From: Pleomorphomonas sp. NRK KF1
GTDB taxonomy: Bacteria > Pseudomonadota > Alphaproteobacteria > Rhizobiales > Pleomorphomonadaceae
Assembly: GCF_023721755.1 (NCBI RefSeq)
Contig: NZ_JAMDLH010000008.1
Location: forward strand, 1 to 64,000
DNA: 64,000 nt
Direction: 5' to 3'
Below the pieces are notes generated by a model, which was not told where the DNA came from, made no database searches, and saw only the letters and a list, made by a program, of their open reading frames with translations. The position numbers and the translations under genes are program-made. Shown here one piece after another: positions 58,395-64,000 of the stretch. Position 1 is the stretch's first letter. Each line of letters starts with the position of its first letter.

Positions 58395-60671
58395 ATGGCC
58401 CCGCTGACCGCGCCCTTCGCCATTTCCGCCCTGCCGCCGGCCCCGAACCGGGCGCTGGCGCTCGAGCTGGCGCGGGCGGGTTTTTTCGTTTTCCCGGTGC
58501 GTGGGGCGGGTCCGGACGCCAAGAAACCCTGCCCGAACGTGCGCTGGGGTGACGACGCCACCACCGACGCCGCGTCGATCGAGGCGTGGTGGCGGCGCTG
58601 GCCCGACGCCATGCCGGCCATCCACCTGGGGCGCTCGCATCTCCTGGTGGTCGATCTCGACCGCCACGAGGGCGGCGCCGATGGCCTTGCCGCCTGGGGC
58701 GAGGTGAACCGGGGCGTAGCCGCGCCGGCCGTCGACACGCCGAGCGGCGGTCGGCACATCTATTTCCGCCAGCCCGAGGGGCGCGCCCACGGCAACCGCG
58801 AGGGGGCGCTCAAGGGGCGCGGCATCAACATTCGCGGTGACGGCGGCTATGTGGTGGCGCCCGGCGCGCTCCGGGCCGACGGGGAGGGCGCCTACCAGCC
58901 GGTGGCGGCCGAGGCGATCGTCGCCGCGCCCTTGGCGCCCGATTGGCTCTACGCGCTGATCGATCCCCCCGCCGCCAGGCCGGAGGTCGCCGAGAGGTCG
59001 GAGGCCCGCCCGCTCGCCGACGCCCGGCTGGGCCGCTATGCCGAGGCGGCCATCGCGGCGGAGATCGCCGCCCTCAAGGGCGCCGGCAAGGGCGGCCGCA
59101 ACAACCAGCTCAACCGCAGCGCCTTCGCGCTGGGGCAGATGGTGGGCGCCGGCTGGCTGACCGAAGCGACGGCGACGTCATTGCTCGCAGCGGCGGCGGC
59201 CGATTGCGGCCTTGCCGCCGATGATGGCCTGCCGGCCTGCCTTGCCACCATCCGCAGCGGCCTGAAGGATGGTCGCGCCTTGCCGCGCGAAGCGCCGAGG
59301 GATACTCGCCCGGAGCCGTCGCGTGCCGGAAAGGGCCCCCGCCGCCTCGTCAAGGAGCGCTCCGGCGCGGTGGTCGACGAGGCGACCGGCGAGGTGGTGC
59401 ACGAGGCCAAGCGCGCCCGCGCCGCCGTGGAGTTTCCCGACGCACTGACCCACGTGCCCGGCCTCGTCGGCGACATCGTCGACTGGATCTGCGCCACGGC
59501 CCGCCGGCCCAACCGGGTGCTGGCGCTGGGGGCGGCGCTGACGCTGGTGGGCACCGCCATGGGCCGCTTCTGGTCCGGGCCGACGCTCAGCTCCACCGTG
59601 CTCTACATGCTGGCGCTGGCGCCGTCCGGCGTCGGCAAGGACCACGCGCTGCAGCAGATCAAGCGGCTCTTGTCCGCCGCCAGGATGGCGCGCACCATCG
59701 GGCCGGACGAGTTCATCTCCATGCCGGCCGTCATCCATTTCATCGAGCGCGAGCCGCTGTCGCTCTGCCCGATGGACGAGTTCGGCGCCTTCTTGAAGCG
59801 CATCAACGCCAAGCGCGCCTCCGGTTTCGAGCGCGGCATCTCCAAGATCATGCGCTCGGTGTGGGGCACCAACTTCGGCCTGATGACCACGCCGGAATGG
59901 GCGGCGACGCCGGCTCGGACCATCCGCGCGCCGTCGCTCTCCATCTACGGCGCCTCGACGCCGGAGGATTTCTTCGAGGCGCTGGATGGCGGCGACGTCA
60001 GCAACGGCTTCCTCAACCGCTTCACCCTGCTCACCGTGGCAAGCCGCACCGAGGACCGCGAGCCGAAGGAGCCGCCGCTCGTCGTGCCCGAGAAGCTGTC
60101 GGAAAGCCTGCGCCGGCTGTTCGGCGGCGGCAATCCGCTGGTGGTCGCCTCGAAGCTGCACGAGACGGACGTGGAGATCGAGCCCTTTGTCATCCCCTGG
60201 GGGCCGGGCGCCGAGGCGGTTTACACCGCCTTCCAGCGCGAGATCCTCGCCTGGCAGGACCGCGACGGAGACGCCGAGAACTTCATCGGCCGCGCCGCCG
60301 AAATGGCCGTCCGCATGGCCACCATCCGCGCCGGTGGCCGCGACCCGGTGATGCCCCGCATCTCCGAAGACGACATGCAATGGGGCCGCGCCGTCGCCCT
60401 CTGGTCCGCCCGCACCCTCTACCGCATGGGCCGCCTCTACATCTCCGAAACGGAGTTCCAGGCGGAGGCGAACAGGGTGCTGCGCATCATCGACAAGGAA
60501 GGCGGCGAGATCTCCCAGGAGACCCTGAGGGCGCGCATGAAGAACAGGTTGAAGGCAAGGGACCTGAGGGAAGTGATCGAGACGCTGGAGGATACGGGCG
60601 CGATCACAAGGGAGAGCGTGGCGACGGAGGGCGGAGGGCCGAGGAAGACGCTGTATTTCTTGAGGGGGTAG
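58395..60671 (+). CDS. Bifunctional primase-polymerase/ATPase of a phage or plasmid
   Basis: A 758-residue replication protein. The N-terminal PrimPol (AEP) domain has the catalytic hhhDhD (LVVDLD, Asp87 and Asp89) and TPSGGRHIYF (115-124). The middle contains a DUF3987-like ATPase with PSGVGK (410-415) and CPMDEFGAFLK. The C terminus is a winged helix (SQETLRARMKNRLKARDLRE). Such proteins start and unwind replication of phages and integrative plasmids. It is the last gene of the early operon, and the operon stops here without late genes. Confidence 0.9.
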   Translation: MAPLTAPFAISALPPAPNRALALELARAGFFVFPVRGAGPDAKKPCPNVRWGDDATTDAASIEAWWRRWPDAMPAIHLGRSHLLVVDLDRHEGGADGLAAWGEVNRGVAAPAVDTPSGGRHIYFRQPEGRAHGNREGALKGRGINIRGDGGYVVAPGALRADGEGAYQPVAAEAIVAAPLAPDWLYALIDPPAARPEVAERSEARPLADARLGRYAEAAIAAEIAALKGAGKGGRNNQLNRSAFALGQMVGAGWLTEATATSLLAAAAADCGLAADDGLPACLATIRSGLKDGRALPREAPRDTRPEPSRAGKGPRRLVKERSGAVVDEATGEVVHEAKRARAAVEFPDALTHVPGLVGDIVDWICATARRPNRVLALGAALTLVGTAMGRFWSGPTLSSTVLYMLALAPSGVGKDHALQQIKRLLSAARMARTIGPDEFISMPAVIHFIEREPLSLCPMDEFGAFLKRINAKRASGFERGISKIMRSVWGTNFGLMTTPEWAATPARTIRAPSLSIYGASTPEDFFEALDGGDVSNGFLNRFTLLTVASRTEDREPKEPPLVVPEKLSESLRRLFGGGNPLVVASKLHETDVEIEPFVIPWGPGAEAVYTAFQREILAWQDRDGDAENFIGRAAEMAVRMATIRAGGRDPVMPRISEDDMQWGRAVALWSARTLYRMGRLYISETEFQAEANRVLRIIDKEGGEISQETLRARMKNRLKARDLREVIETLEDTGAITRESVATEGGGPRKTLYFLRG

Positions 60672-60925
60672 GGAGAGGGGGCTGGTGTTCCGATGTTCGC
60701 CATGCTTGACCGAAAATTACAGCCGTCACCAAGCAGGCTGGCCTGAGACCCGCAAGAGCAGTAAATCTAGTATTGCTTTTCTATTAGTGCACGCACCGTT
60801 GCGGTTTCGAACCTGTGTGTTGTTGCCGTTTCTCGTTTGATAGACACCAGTCAGCACCAACCGCGCTTCTATAAAAGCGACTTTAGCGTTCTCGCTTAAT
60901 AGCGACAATGACATGCGGGCCATTA

Positions 60926-60938
60926 GTGATAGTATCAC
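60926..60938. promoter_or_regulatory. Possible operator before the HEPN gene
   Basis: GTGATA-G-TATCAC is a perfect 6-bp inverted repeat 41 bp upstream of the ATG at 60980, in the 308-bp AT-richer gap 60672-60979 that shows no gene. It may serve a repressor of the downstream gene. Confidence 0.4.
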
Positions 60939-60979
60939 AGCTTTCTTTGACCGCGTGACTTAAGAAGAGGGGGACACGA

Positions 60980-62182
60980 ATGTCCAACAAGATGCGGGGC
61001 ACAATCGAGAGCGACAATGCCGAGCTCAAAGCCCTCGCTTCTCGCGTCGGCCTTGCGAGCCTCTTTCCTGTTGAGTCTGAACCGCATCAATTGGCAACGG
61101 CCATTCGTGACCTGCCGAGCCTGCCGGACCGGTTTAATGCCGTGCTCTGTGAGCATGGCTGGGTTTACGTCATGTTTGCTTGTGGCCATGAAGCTGCGGA
61201 ACATGCGCTTACTATGCATCGTGGCGGTGCAGATCAGTCCGATGTTGATGCGTACCTCGCCGAGTCGCTGCTTCGGATAGAGGCAATCAAGTGGCAGGCT
61301 CTCAAAGTATTGGGCGGCGGTATGGTGGAACCGGAATTTCCGGTACGTGCTAAAATCGTTGAACGAGTATTCGAAGCATATGAATCGGGTGATTATATAG
61401 TATTCGTTCCTCTTGTTCTTATGCTTGTCGATGGGTTCGGTGTGTCGGCTACCGGCACGAAAAGTATGTTCTCGGAGCAGGGCGAGCTTGATGAGCTTTT
61501 TCAGTCGTCGGAAAGCGTAGCTGGACATCCGTCGGCGCTGAAAAAACTCTTGGGTTATCTGCGAAGCAGCCAACGGGGCTATTCTGAACAACCACTCACG
61601 ACGCCGTTTCGAAATGGCATTCTTCACGGCACTCGACTGAACTATGCAAACCGAGTGACTGCCGCAAAAGCTATGAATCTTTTGGCAGCAGTAGTGGAAT
61701 GGGCGCGCGACATAGCTCCTGAGCCTAAGAATGAAGCCTCTAAAAAGGAATGGAACGCCCGGTTCTTGACCGCCAACCTGTCCAGGCTGAACCCGGAATC
61801 GCCCCAGGCGGCGCTCGAACTATTCCAGTCGGCCCTCACCAAACGAAGGGCCTCCGACTTGGTCGCCCTGACGAGCTATCACCCCGTGATTACTTTGCTT
61901 TCGGAAAAGATCAAAGAGTGGTGGGAACTGGCTAGCGTCACGATTGTGATCGAACCTCTCAGCCCATGGGAGCTGATTGGAAATAGCTGGGATACTGAGC
62001 AGTACGCGCGATGCATGACCCGTCTCTTCGTCACCTCGTTGGACGGCGGGACCAAAGAAAGCGAGCATATGTTGCTGGCTGTGCGTTCGTCAGAACTCGC
62101 ACATGCTAAACTGCCATCCGTTTGGCGGATTGATCTTGGGCTACTTGGCGCCATCCGTTGCCTTCTTGCCGACAGTTCGTAA
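60980..62182 (+). CDS. HEPN-motif protein, candidate phage-defence effector
   Basis: A 400-residue soluble protein of unknown family. The motif TPFRNGILHGTRL at residues 208-220 carries R-N-x3-H (Arg211, Asn212, His216), the RX4-6H catalytic signature of HEPN ribonucleases, in a helix-rich context (ANRVTAAKAMNLLAAVVEWA). The DNA from 60.7 to 62.4 kb is clearly AT-richer and uses codons rarer elsewhere in the window, pointing to recent transfer. AGAGGGGGACACGA precedes the ATG. Position next to a phage early region and TA remnants fits a defence island. HEPN identity is inferred from a short motif only. Confidence 0.65.
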   Translation: MSNKMRGTIESDNAELKALASRVGLASLFPVESEPHQLATAIRDLPSLPDRFNAVLCEHGWVYVMFACGHEAAEHALTMHRGGADQSDVDAYLAESLLRIEAIKWQALKVLGGGMVEPEFPVRAKIVERVFEAYESGDYIVFVPLVLMLVDGFGVSATGTKSMFSEQGELDELFQSSESVAGHPSALKKLLGYLRSSQRGYSEQPLTTPFRNGILHGTRLNYANRVTAAKAMNLLAAVVEWARDIAPEPKNEASKKEWNARFLTANLSRLNPESPQAALELFQSALTKRRASDLVALTSYHPVITLLSEKIKEWWELASVTIVIEPLSPWELIGNSWDTEQYARCMTRLFVTSLDGGTKESEHMLLAVRSSELAHAKLPSVWRIDLGLLGAIRCLLADSS

Positions 62183-62408
62183 CGGCGCTGCTCATGAGTG
62201 CGAATAGATCCAAAGAAGCCGCGGTTCCACCTAGATACCAATAAAGACGTTATAGGTCGCGATGCCTCGAGCAAGGGTGGGGCTATGTTCTGAGCTTGGG
62301 TCAGTTGCTGATCTTGATCTGGCTTGATATCCAATCTGAACTAACCGTTGTTCACCGCTGTGTCCAAACTTCCCTCTTGAGCTGCCTTACGGATAGCGAT
62401 TAGGCAGC

Positions 62409-62436
62409 GCGCACCTTTCACGCTAAGGTCGTGCGC
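62409..62436 (+). promoter_or_regulatory. Operator-like repeat before the MazE-like gene
   Basis: GCGCAC-CTT (62409-62417) and AAGG-TC-GTGCGC (62425-62436) form an interrupted inverted repeat 18 bp before the ATG at 62454, where an antitoxin would bind its own promoter. The rest of the 271-bp gap 62183-62453 shows nothing else of note. Confidence 0.45.
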
Positions 62437-62453
62437 AAGCTTTTGGAGGCTTT

Positions 62454-62717
62454 ATGCCCCACGCCAAGCAGACAAAAGACGGGCTGACCAAGTTTCAGCG
62501 CTACCGGCAGCAAAAGCAGCGCCGGGGCATGAAGCAGTTGCGGATTTGGGTGCCCGATCCTAACCGGCCGGAGTTCGCTGTCGAGGCTAGGCGGCAGGGA
62601 CTCATCCTAAGCGGGCGGGCCGAGGAGGCCGAGGCGCTGGGCTTTATCGGCGCTGCGTTTGAGTGGGGGGACGATCAGGCCCAACGCTCTACAGGCCAAG
62701 CTCACAGATCCCGATAG
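62454..62717 (+). CDS. MazE-type (DUF3018) antitoxin, orphan with aberrant C terminus
   Basis: An 87-residue protein that begins as a standard DUF3018 antitoxin: DGLTKFQRYRQQKQRRGMKQ, LRIWVPDPNRPEFAVEARRQ, then the helix SGRAEEAEALGFIGAAFEW. The last 15 residues (DDQAQRSTGQAHRSR) do not look like the family, which usually ends in a short Asp/Trp tail overlapping mazF. No MazF/PemK gene follows. I infer loss of the toxin with fusion of the end into flanking sequence. GGAGGC precedes the ATG. Confidence 0.75.
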   Translation: MPHAKQTKDGLTKFQRYRQQKQRRGMKQLRIWVPDPNRPEFAVEARRQGLILSGRAEEAEALGFIGAAFEWGDDQAQRSTGQAHRSR

Positions 62718-62917
62718 GCAATTCGGTCTGCGTCGCTATCCCATTCGTTGAATGTCTCGAATGGAGCTTTGGCACCCGTGTCCGGACCTTTGCGCAGCGT
62801 CACCCCGTCGCCCTCGATGCTGTAGGAAATCTCGTCGCCTGCGCGAAGACGCAGGGCTTGTCGGACTGGCAGCGGTATCGTCGTCTGGCCCTTGGCCGTC
62901 AGCTTGCTTGTGATCAT
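62702..62917 (-). CDS. AbrB/MazE/SpoVT-type antitoxin, orphan
   Basis: A 71-residue swapped-hairpin AbrB protein (MITSKLTAKGQTTIPLPVRQ, LRAGDEISYSIEGDGVTLRK) ending FNEWDSDADRIAYRDL, the typical end of PrlF-like antitoxins that overlap a MazF/PemK toxin. No toxin follows; instead it runs tail-to-tail into the MazE-like gene with a 16-bp overlap. GGAGGTTTCG precedes the ATG at 62917. The pair of orphan antitoxins suggests a deletion of both toxins. Confidence 0.82.
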   Translation of the reverse strand: MITSKLTAKGQTTIPLPVRQALRLRAGDEISYSIEGDGVTLRKGPDTGAKAPFETFNEWDSDADRIAYRDL

Positions 62918-63099
62918 CGAAACCTCCGACACGGTTTCCACGATTACGCCTGACGGCCCGCCTTTGCGAGCCGTTTGGGTGTTCGGCCTTGCCGACTGAC
63001 GCCCATTGCGCCGCCTTGCCGGTTTCCCGATCGCCCACAAATGGTCCATAAAGGGGCCTCGCGATCCGTTTGTGGATCATGGCGCAACGCGAGGTCCCC

Positions 63100-63720
63100 A
63101 TGCCCTTACCCTTGCAGGCCATCCTCATTTCCGGCACCTCGCATGTCGGCAAGTCGACGCTGGCGGAAAGGCTGGCCGAGCGGCTCGGGTGGGCGGGGTT
63201 GTCGACGGATGGGCTGGGGCGGCATCCGGGGCGGCCGTGGCTCAGTGTGCCGGCACCGGTCCTGGAGTTCTACGAGCGGCTGACGCCCGAGACGATCCAC
63301 TGGTTCCTTGGGGTGCACCACGAGAACATGTGGCGGCAGGTGCGGCCGATGATCGAGGCGGAGCGGGCGGCCGGGCGGCCGTTCGTGCTGGAGGGCGCGG
63401 CGCTGAGGCCGGCGTTCATCGCCCCGCTCCTCTCGGACGAGGTGTTCGGCGTGCTGCTGCACGCGCCCGACGCCTTCCTTGTCGAGCGCATGCGGATGGC
63501 CGCCGCCTATGACACGCGCGGGCCGGCCGAGCGCGTGCCCATCGATGCCTTCATCGACCGCTCGCTGAGGGAGAACGCCGCCCTTCTCGCCGAGGCGCGG
63601 GAGGTGGGGCTGCGGGTGGTCGATGCGTCGGACGAACGGGCGGTGGCGGATCTCTTCGACGAGATCGTGAACCGGGCGACGGTTCTTCCCATCCCCGGCC
63701 CGCTGACCCCGCCTCGGTGA
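63100..63720 (+). CDS. P-loop kinase-like protein (2-phosphoglycerate kinase/AAA_33-like)
   Basis: A 206-residue protein with Walker A GTSHVGKST (about residues 12-20), an STDGLGRHPG block and RPFVLEGAALRPAFIAPLL, as in small kinases that phosphorylate metabolites or antibiotics. The Lys of GKST and a downstream Arg-rich lid (MRMAAAYDTRGPAERVPID) are present. GAGGT precedes the ATG at 63100; ATG 63079 and TTG 63070 are weaker. Substrate unknown; a chloramphenicol-phosphotransferase-like role cannot be excluded. The gap 63721-63813 that follows holds nothing visible. Confidence 0.78.
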   Translation: MPLPLQAILISGTSHVGKSTLAERLAERLGWAGLSTDGLGRHPGRPWLSVPAPVLEFYERLTPETIHWFLGVHHENMWRQVRPMIEAERAAGRPFVLEGAALRPAFIAPLLSDEVFGVLLHAPDAFLVERMRMAAAYDTRGPAERVPIDAFIDRSLRENAALLAEAREVGLRVVDASDERAVADLFDEIVNRATVLPIPGPLTPPR

Positions 63721-63813
63721 CGTGGCGGTTTTGACTCAGCATAGGCGCGGTTGGACTCCCATGGACTCCCAAGGGGCTTCTCGTGGGGCTCCCTTGCCGG
63801 CCCATCCGTCTCG

Positions 63814-64000
63814 TCACCTCGGGATGACGGCGGAGCCGAAGGGGATGAGGATTTCCGCCTCCAGGCCGTCGGGCGCGTAGGTCTGCTTCACCTCGCCGTG
63901 GTAGATGGCGGTGCGGATCAGCTTGGTGCCGAAGCCGGTGGCGGACGGCGCGACCACCGGCGGCCCGCCGTTTTCCACCCAGGTGATCTGGAGGTAGCCG
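63814..64000 (-). CDS. HWE-type sensor histidine kinase, C-terminal end (partial)
   Basis: Only the last 62 codons are inside the window. The visible part has the HWE/HisKA_2 ATPase features LQITWVENGGPPVVAPSATG and GFGTKLIRTAIYHGEVKQTY, that is, the G2 box and the following helix, then AEILIPFGSAVIPR. These kinases act in blue-light, general stress and two-component signalling in Hyphomicrobiales. The sensor and HWE dimerisation domains would lie beyond 64000. Confidence 0.85.
   Translation of the reverse strand, partial: GYLQITWVENGGPPVVAPSATGFGTKLIRTAIYHGEVKQTYAPDGLEAEILIPFGSAVIPR

Noticed and set aside
54950-60671. Complete prophage
   Set aside because: Only early-type genes are visible. 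No integrase, terminase, capsid, tail or lysis genes are found inside the window, so only a partial or satellite-type element is supported.
62454-62917. A working MazEF or AbrB-type toxin-antitoxin pair
   Set aside because: Both genes are antitoxins, on opposite strands and convergent. Neither is followed by a toxin gene.
1-64000. CRISPR arrays, tRNA or rRNA genes
   Set aside because: No set of evenly spaced identical repeats with unique spacers was seen, and no cloverleaf or rRNA-like sequence was noticed in the intergenic regions. A dedicated scan (for example tRNAscan-SE) was not possible here.

Overview
The window comes from a GC-rich alphaproteobacterial chromosome, most likely Hyphomicrobiales. 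This rests on the dnaG-rpoD block, an RpoD with the long acidic alphaproteobacterial insert, carA nearby, an exact CtrA-type box plus a cluster of GANTC (CcrM) sites in front of rpoD, Irr-like iron boxes and an HWE-type histidine kinase fragment. The genus cannot be named from the sequence alone.

Layout. 0-1.4 kb: a Zeta-like kinase toxin with the tail of a partner gene, then a HigB/HigA pair behind a clear operator. 1.4-12.5 kb: carA, an MFS pump with a divergent Rrf2 regulator, a NodD-like LysR with a Tat-exported amidohydrolase, and scattered single genes (GFA, GDPD, TauE/SafE, hydrolase, orphan XRE antitoxin, glutathione peroxidase). 12.5-17.7 kb: dnaG and rpoD, separated by a palindromic repeat pair, six GANTC sites in 69 bp and a perfect TTAA-N7-TTAA box. 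17.7-21.6 kb: an AAA ATPase, an orphan MotB-like protein below a strong 22-bp palindrome, and a LysR/epimerase pair.

21.8-27.4 kb is the most unusual region. A sigma-54 activator whose sensor is a TIM barrel of the PEP-hydrolase-like family sits beside two free-standing TIM-barrel proteins of that family, a Tm-1-like (UPF0261) protein and a DUF1097 membrane protein. A textbook -24/-12 promoter and a GGGTA-type inverted repeat lie in front of the Tm-1 gene. The bacterial pair of Tm-1-like and TIM-barrel genes matches the two halves of the plant Tm-1 protein. I read it as a self-regulated metabolic or sensing operon of unknown substrate.

27.5-36 kb: an RND efflux pair with a divergent TetR, VOC and GST genes, and HxlR/SDR/DsbA genes. 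36-43 kb: a hydroxamate-type siderophore locus (fhuC-fhuD-fhuB converging on fhuF-receptor) with an Irr-like box at each promoter end. 43-48 kb: a ParE/RHH toxin-antitoxin pair and housekeeping or envelope singletons. 48.4-53.4 kb: a five-gene DeoR-controlled ABC importer operon of the Ugp type. 53.5-54.6 kb: a DUF2336 protein.

54.9-60.7 kb is a phage-type early region: a LexA/CI-like repressor, three operators, a Cro-like protein, a DUF669-like protein, a CtrA-like winged-helix protein, DUF6511 and a primase-polymerase/ATPase. No integrase, packaging or structural genes are visible. It is followed by an AT-richer cargo gene with a HEPN RNase signature (61-62.2 kb) and two convergent orphan antitoxins (62.5-62.9 kb). 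The window ends with a P-loop kinase and the 3' end of a sensor kinase.
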